Origin: an archaeon
GTDB lineage: Archaea; B1Sed10-29; WALL01
DNA length: 28,488 nt
Direction of reading: 5' to 3'
Assembly: GCA_030592525.1 (NCBI GenBank)
Contig: JAUVIW010000002.1
Span: 1-28,488 of the forward strand
Shown here: positions 1 to 6,613 of the stretch, one piece after another
Layout: the number at the start of each line of letters is the position of its first letter
Numbering within the stretch: the stretch's first letter is position 1
Program-made: the position numbers and the translations under genes
The notes under the pieces: model-generated
What the model was told of the DNA's origin: nothing
The model's input: only the letters and a program-made list of their open reading frames with translations
Databases searched by the model: none

Positions 1-179
1 ACAGAGTGCTCTGAGTCCATCGTGAAAAACTCGTAGTCCCCCACTCCGTCGGCCTTCCATTTGGCGAGCGTCTCGATAATCTCTGTCTGCGGCGTGATTG
101 GGAAGTTTGGTATGCAGTCCACTTTCGCGAGGCGTGCAGCCCATGCCGCGCTTTCGTTCCCCGTAATCAGGTTTTCCAT
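1..179 (-). CDS. 2-oxoacid:ferredoxin oxidoreductase alpha subunit, N-terminal part (cut by window edge)
   Basis: Only the first 59 codons are in the window. The peptide begins MENLITGNESAAWAARLAK and contains FPITPQTEIIETL, the N-terminal signature of the alpha (PorA/VorA-type) subunit that helps form the thiamine pyrophosphate site. The ATG at 179-177 overlaps the stop of the upstream delta gene by one base (TAATG), so the two are translationally coupled. With the gamma and delta genes upstream it is the third subunit gene of the operon; the beta subunit presumably lies beyond base 1. The enzyme would oxidise a 2-oxoacid to acyl-CoA and CO2 and reduce ferredoxin in the cytoplasm. Whether the substrate is pyruvate, a branched-chain or another keto acid cannot be decided from this fragment. 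Confidence 0.88.
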   Translation of the reverse strand, partial: MENLITGNESAAWAARLAKVDCIPNFPITPQTEIIETLAKWKADGVGDYEFFTMDSEHS

Positions 180-466
180 TACTTCTTCACCCCCTTGTTC
201 GAGATGCATTTTACCGGGCAGTTGTCGCCACATATCATGCAGCCCTTGCAGAACGTGTAGTTGATAACGGGCCTGCCTTTCACCCAGTCAATGGCCCCGT
301 GCGGGCAGTAGACATAGCATGTGCGGCACTTGATGCACCGTGAGTAGTCTATCTCCGGCGTGTACAGGCGCCATGCGCCTGTCTTGTTCTTGCGTGAGCT
401 CGCGTTCGCGGGGATTACGGGCACGCCTTTCTCGAACTCGTACTTGTCCTTCAGCACCTTTGTCAT
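179..466 (-). CDS. porD: 2-oxoacid:ferredoxin oxidoreductase delta subunit (2x[4Fe-4S] ferredoxin)
   Basis: This 95-residue protein has two CxxCxxCxxxCP motifs (Cys44/47/50/54 and Cys73/76/79/83), the signature of a bacterial-type ferredoxin domain binding two [4Fe-4S] clusters. Its N-terminal extension of about 40 residues, including the motif KTGAWR, is typical of the delta subunit of archaeal four-subunit 2-oxoacid:ferredoxin oxidoreductases, which carries electrons from the catalytic core to free ferredoxin. The ATG at 466 has a GGAGGTG Shine-Dalgarno just upstream and overlaps the gamma gene by 4 bases; the stop overlaps the alpha start by 1 base. It is a paralogue of the delta gene at 17685-17945. 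The symbol refers to the family and does not imply pyruvate as substrate. Confidence 0.93.
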   Translation of the reverse strand: MTKVLKDKYEFEKGVPVIPANASSRKNKTGAWRLYTPEIDYSRCIKCRTCYVYCPHGAIDWVKGRPVINYTFCKGCMICGDNCPVKCISNKGVKK

Positions 467-1023
467 GCGGCCACCTCCGTCTCCTTGAACGTCTTTTTCA
501 CTGCCTGCATATTGCCTTTAATCACGTCCTTGCCCACTTTCTTGCCTATCTCGTGCTGCAGCGCCTTCTTGATGTGCTCGAAGTCTATGAGCCCCGTGGC
601 CTTGGCAAATGCGCCAATCATTGCCGTGTTGTATATTGGCTTCCCCAGTGCCTCAAGCGCGATGCTTGTTGCGTCAACCATGATGACCTTGAGCCCCTTG
701 AGCTTTGGGAACGCTTTCTTCGTTGAGTTGATGAGTATGAGCCCGCCTTTGTCCAGCCCTTTGGCGACGTCCACGACGTCGAGCAGCGTGTCATCGAGCA
801 CTATCACGATGTTGGGGTCTGCGATGTACCCGCGCTCCAGTATCTCTTCCTTGTCGATGCGCACGAATGCCTCGACTGGTGCCCCCCTTCTCTCAGCACC
901 GTAGCGCGCGAAGTCCTGGACCTCGTATCCCTCGAGGAACGCGGCGCTCCCGATGATTTTTGACGCCAGCTTGCCACCTTGGCCGCCGCGCCCGTGAATT
1001 CTTATCCTGTACACTTGTTTCAC
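463..1023 (-). CDS. porG: 2-oxoacid:ferredoxin oxidoreductase gamma subunit
   Basis: The 186-residue protein starts with the family signature IRIHGRGGQGGKLASKI and continues with the conserved segment ARYGAERRGAPVEAFVRI. Both are hallmarks of the gamma subunit of pyruvate/2-oxoacid:ferredoxin oxidoreductases, which packs against the alpha/beta core near the CoA and substrate site. The start is a GTG at 1023 whose bases overlap the stop of the upstream acyl-CoA synthetase gene (GTGA), with GAGGTG forming the ribosome-binding region. It heads the gamma-delta-alpha order, also seen in the second oxidoreductase operon of this window. Two separate gamma genes imply that the two enzymes do not share this subunit, unlike the Pyrococcus POR/VOR pair. 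Confidence 0.93.
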   Translation of the reverse strand: MKQVYRIRIHGRGGQGGKLASKIIGSAAFLEGYEVQDFARYGAERRGAPVEAFVRIDKEEILERGYIADPNIVIVLDDTLLDVVDVAKGLDKGGLILINSTKKAFPKLKGLKVIMVDATSIALEALGKPIYNTAMIGAFAKATGLIDFEHIKKALQHEIGKKVGKDVIKGNMQAVKKTFKETEVAA

Positions 1024-1646
1024 CTCATTATTACCCTTACGTCCACTGCCTTGACCCCTTTCTCGTCAGCGAACAACGGATTAATGTCAAGCTCGGCGAT
1101 TTCGTTATCGTCCATGAGCCTCTGCACCTTCATTATCGTGTCGACTATCGCGCGTGTGTTAACGCCTTTTTTGCCACGCGTCCCCTGAAGAATGGGGTAG
1201 CCCTTTATCTCCCGCACCATCTCGCCTGCTTCCTTGCGCGAGAACGGTGTCACTCTGAGCGCTACGTCCTTGAACACTTCCACGAATATCCCCCCAATCC
1301 CAAAGAGAACCGTTTCGCCGAACTGTGAGTCGTGCTTCCCGCCGATGATTATCTCGGTGCCCGTGAGATTCTCCTGGACTACCACCCCTCTCACCTTTGC
1401 CTTGCCTGCCCGGTGCATCACTCTCTTGAACGCGGCTCGAAGCTCCCGCTCATTTTCCAGGCCAAATGCAACGACACCGCTGTCTGTCTTGTGTATGATG
1501 TCCTCGGAGTCCACTTTGATGGCCACGGGATAGCCAATTTTCTTGGCAGCCCTGGCTGCGCCGTCCTCATCAGCCACGACAGTGCTTTTTGCGGGGGGTA
1601 TGCGGTATTTTCGGAGGAGGGCTGCACTCTGCTTGGCCGATAACAT
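1020..1646 (-). CDS. acdB: ADP-forming acyl-CoA (acetyl-CoA) synthetase beta subunit, ATP-grasp type
   Basis: The 208-residue protein is a small ATP-grasp domain like the separate beta subunit of archaeal ADP-forming acetyl-CoA synthetase, which converts acyl-CoA + ADP + Pi to acid + CoA + ATP. Visible family motifs are YPVAIKVDSEDIIHKTDSGV (residues 39-58, with the ATP-binding Lys44), VQENL, GIGGIFVEV and the C-terminal metal-binding ELDINPLF. No alpha (CoA-binding) subunit is in the window. A TATA box at 1669-1676 lies about 26 bp upstream of the ATG, which predicts a leaderless transcript beginning at this gene. Its place at the head of an operon with a 2-oxoacid oxidoreductase suggests that the acyl-CoA made by that enzyme is cashed in for ATP. 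Substrate preference is not visible. Confidence 0.88.
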   Translation of the reverse strand: MLSAKQSAALLRKYRIPPAKSTVVADEDGAARAAKKIGYPVAIKVDSEDIIHKTDSGVVAFGLENERELRAAFKRVMHRAGKAKVRGVVVQENLTGTEIIIGGKHDSQFGETVLFGIGGIFVEVFKDVALRVTPFSRKEAGEMVREIKGYPILQGTRGKKGVNTRAIVDTIMKVQRLMDDNEIAELDINPLFADEKGVKAVDVRVIMR

Positions 1647-1668
1647 AGTCGAGCAAACACGAACAAGG

Positions 1669-1676
1669 TTTATAAA
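1669..1676. promoter_or_regulatory. Shared TATA box of a divergent promoter region
   Basis: TTTATAAA is a perfect palindrome, so it can act in both directions. Its centre is 26 bp from the acdB ATG (minus strand), the distance expected for a leaderless archaeal transcript. On the plus strand it predicts a start near 1698, just before the GGTGAT that precedes the proposed CTG start of the beta-CASP gene at 1709. Confidence 0.6.
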
Positions 1677-1708
1677 CGTAACCCGGCTAAACTATCGTTG
1701 GTGATTCT

Positions 1709-2992
1709 CTGGAAATCTCTCTTTTGGGTGCTGCCAAGGAAGTAGGCCGCAGCGCTGTCCTCCTGGACACAGGAAAAAGCAAGGTCCTCCTTGACTACGG
1801 CATGAAGATCGGTGACGCGGACACGCCCCACCCTTCGTACCCTCTGCCCATCCACGGGTACCTCGATGCCGTCGTCCTTTCGCACGCGCACTTGGACCAC
1901 TCAGGCTCCATACCCTTCCTGTTCCGCGCTGCTGAGCCCAAGGTCATCACGCACACCAGCACAGTGCCAATCACGCAGGTCCTGCTGGAGGACTCCATGA
2001 AAATTGCCCGCCTGAAGAAGAATGACATTTACACGTCATCAAACCTTCGCGCCATGCTGCGCAACACGAATGCCTGCGGGTACAAAAAGCCGCAGGACGT
2101 GACTTCCGACATTTCCGTGGAGCTGAGGGACGCCGGCCATATCCTTGGTGCCGCATGCACCATGGTCCGCGACAAGAAAACGAGCGTGTTTTACACTGGT
2201 GACTTCAAGGACACCCCCACTTACATGCACAATGGCGCGAAGCCGCCGCCGAAGTGTGACGCCATCATCGTGGAAGCCACTTATGGCGACCGCGAGCACC
2301 CTGACCGCAAGGCTTTGGAGAAAGAGTTCATCGCGGACATCCGCGCTGTTGTTGAGGCTGGCGGCTCTGTCCTGCTGCCTTCATTCGCTGTCGGCCGCTC
2401 GCAAGAGCTGGTCACGATGCTCTACAACAACAACATCAACGTGCCCGTGTTCCTTGACGGCATGAGCCGTGCCATCAGTGAGATATACATTGATTTCCCG
2501 GAGGTCCTCGCAAATTACCAGACGTTTTACAGCGCGATGAAGTGGGCGAATTGGATTAACAACCCACGCATGCGCGACACTGTGTTCGACGAGCCCTCCG
2601 TCATCGTGTCCACGGCCGGCATGCTGTCGGGTGGCCCCGCAGTCCGCTATATCAAGGAGCTTGGCGACGTAGACAAAAGCGCCGTCTTTTTCACGGGCTA
2701 CCAGGTGCCCGGCACTCCGGGCTACAGGCTGCTTGCGGACCACTCGTATGATGCGGATGGCTTTGAGCTGGACTTCTCTGACACGCTCGTGCGCTACTAT
2801 GACTTTTCCGCACACTGCGACAAGCATGGCATACATGACTTCATCAAGGCGTCCGAGGCCAATGTGGTCATCGTGAACCACGGTGACACTGAGCAGTGTG
2901 AGGCATTGCGCTCGTGGGCCGAGAGTGAGACCGGAGCGTACTCCTTTGCCCCTTCTTTGAGGGACAAGATTAAGCTGGAGGACTACTTGTGA
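1709..2992 (+). CDS. beta-CASP metallo-beta-lactamase RNase, aCPSF2-like
   Basis: The protein has the zinc-dependent nuclease motifs in order: HAHLDH, GHILGAA, YTGDF, then the beta-CASP motifs A (EATYGD), B (YDFSAHCD) and C (NHGD). With no KH domains and about 427 residues it resembles archaeal aCPSF2 rather than aCPSF1; such enzymes act in mRNA 3'-end processing and decay. The first usual start codon in frame is TTG at 1724, but that would remove the first beta strand of the fold. The in-frame residues before it read LEISLLGAAKEVGRS, matching the normal family N-terminus if the CTG at 1709 initiates. GGTGA at 1700-1704 sits 4 nt before that CTG. The stop overlaps the NMD3 start by 4 bases. 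Family assignment is firm; the start is an inference. Confidence 0.9.
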   Translation: MEISLLGAAKEVGRSAVLLDTGKSKVLLDYGMKIGDADTPHPSYPLPIHGYLDAVVLSHAHLDHSGSIPFLFRAAEPKVITHTSTVPITQVLLEDSMKIARLKKNDIYTSSNLRAMLRNTNACGYKKPQDVTSDISVELRDAGHILGAACTMVRDKKTSVFYTGDFKDTPTYMHNGAKPPPKCDAIIVEATYGDREHPDRKALEKEFIADIRAVVEAGGSVLLPSFAVGRSQELVTMLYNNNINVPVFLDGMSRAISEIYIDFPEVLANYQTFYSAMKWANWINNPRMRDTVFDEPSVIVSTAGMLSGGPAVRYIKELGDVDKSAVFFTGYQVPGTPGYRLLADHSYDADGFELDFSDTLVRYYDFSAHCDKHGIHDFIKASEANVVIVNHGDTEQCEALRSWAESETGAYSFAPSLRDKIKLEDYL

Positions 2993-3702
2993 CGCCATCA
3001 CGCTTTTGCCCCAAGTGCGGTGAGAGTGGCAAGCCATTGTTCAAGGGCTTCTGCGTCAATTGCTATATGGCCGACCACCCGAATGTCCTGGAGATACCTG
3101 ACAGGATAGAGCTTGAGTATTGCCCCGAGTGCCTGCGCAACTTTGCCCACGGCGAGTGGGCTTCCGGCCATGAGGACACTATCCACGAGCTCATCCGCTC
3201 GAAGGTACGCACAGAGCTTGAAAACCATTCCGTATCCATAGAGCCCGGCCGCGAGCAGGGCAAGGTCCGCTTCTACACTATTGTTGTTACTGGCACCCTT
3301 GGTGGTGAGGAGGTCATGCTTGAGCGCAAGATTGGCCTTCGCATGATCAAGAAGCAGTGCCCTGTCTGCGCGCGAAAGGACAGCACTTACTACGAGGCCT
3401 TGGTGCAGCTGCGCCCCAAGGGCAAGGAGATAGACCTTGATCGCCTGAAGAGCGCGATGAATTTCCTGCGCAACGCGAATCGTGCGCTAATCAAGAATCA
3501 TCGCGAGGCGGAGGTGTTCCGTTACGAGCGCGTGAAGAACGGCGTCAACATTTACTTCGGCTCGATGAAGGCTGCGAAGAAGGCGCTCCAGGCATTTGTC
3601 AAGACGTATGCCTGTGAAACCAATGAGTCATACACCCTTGTCGGCCTGGACAAGTCCACCGGCAAGCGGCGCTACAAGGTAACCATCTCGGTGAGGATAT
3701 GA
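2989..3702 (+). CDS. nmd3: NMD3-family ribosomal large-subunit biogenesis protein
   Basis: The 237-residue protein has the N-terminal part of NMD3, which in eukaryotes is the 60S export adaptor and in archaea probably acts in 50S maturation. Four CxxC pairs are visible (Cys7/10, Cys22/25, Cys45/48 and Cys124/127), consistent with two zinc sites, followed by the NMD3 segment from CPVCARKDSTYYEALVQLR through the alpha/beta region. The eukaryotic C-terminal nuclear-export extension is absent, as expected for archaea. The start is GTG at 2989 in a 4-base overlap with the beta-CASP RNase stop (GTGA), so the two are co-translated. The stop in turn overlaps a small ORF by 4 bases. Confidence 0.92.
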   Translation: MTPSRFCPKCGESGKPLFKGFCVNCYMADHPNVLEIPDRIELEYCPECLRNFAHGEWASGHEDTIHELIRSKVRTELENHSVSIEPGREQGKVRFYTIVVTGTLGGEEVMLERKIGLRMIKKQCPVCARKDSTYYEALVQLRPKGKEIDLDRLKSAMNFLRNANRALIKNHREAEVFRYERVKNGVNIYFGSMKAAKKALQAFVKTYACETNESYTLVGLDKSTGKRRYKVTISVRI

Positions 3703-3830
3703 CCTGTGTTGACTGGTTCGCGTTTGCTGGCTACACCTGCTTCGCTGCAGTGCTCTTTGGCTTTCCCTTCCTCTATATTTCAGCGCGCCGCTTGGGCCGC
3801 GCTTTGGAAGAGCTTGAGAATCCTAGCTAA
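3699..3830 (+). CDS. Small single-span membrane protein (43 aa), coupled to NMD3
   Basis: This short ORF starts with an ATG that overlaps the NMD3 stop in the classic ATGA arrangement, with GGTGAGG at 3690-3696 as Shine-Dalgarno. It encodes 43 residues: MTCVDWF, then a hydrophobic stretch rich in Phe, Ala and Leu (about residues 6-28), then a charged tail SARRLGRALEELENPS. That pattern fits one transmembrane helix with a basic, amphipathic end. Third codon positions are GC-biased like the neighbours. I do not recognise a family and cannot assign a function. Its reality rests on start overlap, ribosome-binding site and composition. Confidence 0.5.
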   Translation: MTCVDWFAFAGYTCFAAVLFGFPFLYISARRLGRALEELENPS

Positions 3831-3833
3831 GCT

Positions 3834-3926
3834 TTGGTTGACTTCGGCTGGAAGGTTGCCTCTGCCTTTCTTGTTGCTGGCGGCGCCATATGGGTCCTGG
3901 GCTTAGTGCCGCTCACTTTTTGTTAG
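3834..3926 (+). CDS. Possible 30-aa hydrophobic peptide
   Basis: Three bases after the previous small ORF, a TTG at 3834 opens a 30-codon frame beginning (M)VDFGWKVASAFLVAGGAIW and ending at a TAG at 3924-3926. It is almost entirely one hydrophobic helix and runs 14 bp into the end of the convergent DUF35 gene. No Shine-Dalgarno is seen, so expression would depend on coupling to the upstream ORF. It could equally be non-coding, or a remnant of a once longer membrane protein. Confidence 0.25.
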   Translation: MVDFGWKVASAFLVAGGAIWVLGLVPLTFC

Positions 3927-4323
3927 GGCGGAACTTGTACCCGTAATGGATAATGCCTGACTTTCCGTCCTCACTTATCTTGCGGAACACCGCCCGTATG
4001 GGCATATCTATTTCCACGTCTTCGGGCTCGACATCACAGAGCATCGCCGTCAATCGCGGGCCCTCATCAAGCTGCACTATCGCCATTACGTACGGCGCGA
4101 GCTCCTCGAAACCTTCCAGTGGGGCGTAAACAGTCGTGTACGAGAACACTTTTCCTGTGCCCGCCATTTCCTTCTCTTCTATCCGGCCTTTTCTGCGGCA
4201 ATTGGGGCAGAAGCCGCGCGGCGGGAAAAAGTGCCCGTCACAAGTGGCGCACCTCGTGCCGACCATCTTGTACCTTTGCTCTCTCCTGCGCCACACGAGC
4301 GCGAGACTCTTCCTGTGTGGCAT
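3913..4323 (-). CDS. DUF35 OB-fold / zinc-ribbon protein of the thiolase-HMG-CoA synthase complex
   Basis: The 136-residue protein has a rubredoxin-like zinc ribbon (Cys25/Cys28 and Cys39/Cys42) followed by an OB-fold (GTGKVFSYTTVYAP onward), the DUF35 architecture. In methanogenic archaea such a protein bridges acetoacetyl-CoA thiolase and HMG-CoA synthase and helps pass acetoacetyl-CoA between them. The gene lies directly after those two enzymes, its ATG overlapping the thiolase stop by one base, with GGGAGGG upstream as ribosome-binding site. Length and domain order are normal. It is the last gene of the mevalonate-entry operon and converges on the NMD3 operon. Confidence 0.92.
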   Translation of the reverse strand: MPHRKSLALVWRRREQRYKMVGTRCATCDGHFFPPRGFCPNCRRKGRIEEKEMAGTGKVFSYTTVYAPLEGFEELAPYVMAIVQLDEGPRLTAMLCDVEPEDVEIDMPIRAVFRKISEDGKSGIIHYGYKFRPNKK

Positions 4324-5492
4324 TATACATCCCTCCCGTAAGTGTGCACCACGACAGTGGCACCACTTCCGCCAACGTTATGGGTCATCCCGTACTCTGC
4401 GTCAACCTGCCGCTTGCCTGCCTTGCCCTGCAGCTGAAGTGTTACTTCGACAGCCTGCTTAATGCCCGTAGCGCCAACAGGATGCCCACATGCCTTGAGG
4501 CCTCCAGATGTGTTTATTGACACATCGCTTCCGAGGTCAAACACACCTTCCTCAAATGCCTTGCCGCCCTCTCCCTTGCGCGTAAAGCCCAAGTCCTCGA
4601 CAGCTATTATGCCTGCAATGGAGAAGCAGTCGTGCACTTCGAGCACGCTTATGTCCTTATGCTTCAGCTTCGCACGCTCGAGTGCCTGCTTGCCTGCGAG
4701 CACTGACGCGTCGATGGCCGTCACAAGCCGGCGGTCATGCAACGGCAGCGTATCGCTTGCCTGTGCGCTTGACTTTATCCACACAGGCTCTTGGCACATT
4801 TTCTTCGCGAAGTCCTCGCTCGCAAGCACCACCGCGGCAGCGCCGTCTGTGAGCGGCGAGCAGTCCAAAAGCTTCAATGGCTCTGCGATGGGAGCTGATT
4901 TCATGACATCATCAACAGTAATCGGGTAAGGGTACTGGGCCAGCGGGTTCAGTGCGGCGTTGTGGTGGTTAACAACACTCACCCGTGCCATCTGCTCTTC
5001 CGTGGTCCCGTACTCATACATGTGCCTGCGTGCCAGAAGGGCGTACAGCGCCGGGAACGTGGCCCCAAAGAACGCTTCCCATTCCTGGTCAGCTGCCCCG
5101 CCCAACGCGAGTGATGCCTGCTCTGTGTAAACGTCAGTCATCTTCTCCGCGCCTCCTGCGACAACTACATCGTAGTGCCCTCCGGCTATCATGAGATACG
5201 CTTCCCTTAGGGCAACCCCGCCTGATGCGCATGCTGCCTCGATGCGCGTGCTCGGCAGCGGGTTCAGCCCAAGGGTGTCGGCTATCAGTGCGCCAATGTG
5301 CTCCTGGCCATTCAGCCTTCCGGCGCTCATCGTGCCGCCGTAAATCGCCTGGATGTCCTTGCCGCTTATTCCCGCGTCGTCCACAGCCTTGGCGCCTGCC
5401 TCAGCTATGAGGTCGCGGAGGCTCTTCTCCCAGTGCTCTCCGAACTTTGTCATGCCCGTGCCAATGATTGCTACGTTTCGCACCATGTTCAC
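4323..5492 (-). CDS. Archaeal thiolase (acetyl-CoA C-acetyltransferase)
   Basis: The 389-residue protein has thiolase-family motifs: a nucleophilic Cys88 in EAACASGG, the segment VLEVHDCF with His288, and GHPVGATG with His337. It is of the archaeal type that condenses two acetyl-CoA to acetoacetyl-CoA for the mevalonate pathway and works in a complex with HMG-CoA synthase and DUF35. The third residue of the catalytic set often seen as Cys in biosynthetic bacterial thiolases is replaced near the C-terminus by the archaeal NVGGSGAT pattern. The start shown is GTG at 5492, overlapping the HMG-CoA synthase stop (GTGA); an ATG at 5486, giving MVRNVAIIGTGMTKFGE, is just as likely. Confidence 0.92.
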   Translation of the reverse strand: MNMVRNVAIIGTGMTKFGEHWEKSLRDLIAEAGAKAVDDAGISGKDIQAIYGGTMSAGRLNGQEHIGALIADTLGLNPLPSTRIEAACASGGVALREAYLMIAGGHYDVVVAGGAEKMTDVYTEQASLALGGAADQEWEAFFGATFPALYALLARRHMYEYGTTEEQMARVSVVNHHNAALNPLAQYPYPITVDDVMKSAPIAEPLKLLDCSPLTDGAAAVVLASEDFAKKMCQEPVWIKSSAQASDTLPLHDRRLVTAIDASVLAGKQALERAKLKHKDISVLEVHDCFSIAGIIAVEDLGFTRKGEGGKAFEEGVFDLGSDVSINTSGGLKACGHPVGATGIKQAVEVTLQLQGKAGKRQVDAEYGMTHNVGGSGATVVVHTYGRDV

Positions 5493-6526
5493 ATCCTTAT
5501 TTTATGCCTGTGCTTTGCGTACCTGCCGTAAGTGAGGTTCTTCGTTTTCTTTAGATAAGTCTCGACAGGTGTTGCGTTCGCGCGCTTCTCTTCAATAGCG
5601 TCAGTGACGCGTATGGCGAACGAGTCGCTTCCGGCCCCTGAGCCGAATGATGTGACCAACAGCAGCTCACCCGGCTTTGCGTAGTCAAGCACGTTTGCGA
5701 GCGCGACAGGAACTGCTCCAGAGTAAAGGTTTCCGATGCGTGGCGTCAGCAGGCCAAGCTTCATTTTGTCCGCGGGTATGCCCATCATCTTCGCTGCGCG
5801 AAGCGGGAACTTCCCGTTGGGCTGGTGGAGTATTACCTGGTCGAAGTCATCAAAGCCATACCCTGTTTTCTGGATTAGCAGTTTTGTGGCTTCAATAATG
5901 TGCTTGAAGTATTCCGGCTTGCCCGTGAACCTGGCGCCGTGGCGGGGGTACTCCTGCCCCTCCCTGCGCCAGAACCCGGGGGTGTCCGTTGTGTATGAGA
6001 CGGTCTCCTCGATGTCCGCGACGGTGTCCTCCATGCCTATCACGAAAGCACCTCCGCCTGCGCCCGCCGTGTACTCCAGCGCATCCGCCGGCCGCCCTTG
6101 GCTGGTGTCCGCCCCAATCGCGAGGCCGTACTCAACCATTCCCGACTTAACAAGGCCCATGCACGTCTGTATGGCGGCTGTTCCTGCCTTGCATGCGAAC
6201 TCGTAGTCCGCCGCGGTCATGTTCGGTGTTGCGCCGATGGCCTCAGCAACAACAGTGGCCGATGGCTTTACAGCGTAGGGGTGGGACTCGCTTCCAACGT
6301 ATACTGCGCCGATGTTTTTTGCGTTGATGGCGCCGTGCCTGATTGCGTTCTTCGCTGCCTGCACAGAAATGGTAATCGTGTCCTCATCAAGCCCGGGAAC
6401 GCTTTTTTCGCCTATTATCAGGCCCTTTTTGTATGTCTCGGCGTTCTTGCCCCAGACTGCAGCGATTTCCTCGACCGTAATCCTGTATCGAGGGACGTAT
6501 GCGCCGTAGCCAACTATTCCAACCAT
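5489..6526 (-). CDS. Hydroxymethylglutaryl-CoA synthase, archaeal type
   Basis: HMG-CoA synthase joins acetyl-CoA to acetoacetyl-CoA, the second step of mevalonate and archaeal lipid synthesis. From the ATG at 6526 the protein has 345 residues, the usual archaeal length, starting MVGIVGYGAYVPRYRI. The catalytic residues are visible: Glu80 in GSES, Cys112 in YEFACKAGT, and His234 in VILHQPNGKFP. The frame is open 87 bases further upstream, but that extension has no family similarity, while GAGGT at 6533-6537 sits 6 nt before the chosen ATG. It is followed by thiolase and DUF35 in tight overlap and preceded by the HTH regulator. Confidence 0.95.
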   Translation of the reverse strand: MVGIVGYGAYVPRYRITVEEIAAVWGKNAETYKKGLIIGEKSVPGLDEDTITISVQAAKNAIRHGAINAKNIGAVYVGSESHPYAVKPSATVVAEAIGATPNMTAADYEFACKAGTAAIQTCMGLVKSGMVEYGLAIGADTSQGRPADALEYTAGAGGGAFVIGMEDTVADIEETVSYTTDTPGFWRREGQEYPRHGARFTGKPEYFKHIIEATKLLIQKTGYGFDDFDQVILHQPNGKFPLRAAKMMGIPADKMKLGLLTPRIGNLYSGAVPVALANVLDYAKPGELLLVTSFGSGAGSDSFAIRVTDAIEEKRANATPVETYLKKTKNLTYGRYAKHRHKIRM

Positions 6527-6613
6527 TGTATTACCTCGAAGCCCCCCGTTAGGTTTGGGCGCCTTCTTAATCCTTCCCACGTCAATTAGAAACAATGCGG
6601 TTGTTTTCGTCAA

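Noticed and set aside
6527..6613. 29-residue N-terminal extension of HMG-CoA synthase from a TTG at 6613
   Set aside because: It has no similarity to the family, and the internal ATG at 6526 has a well-placed GAGGT and gives the normal archaeal length.
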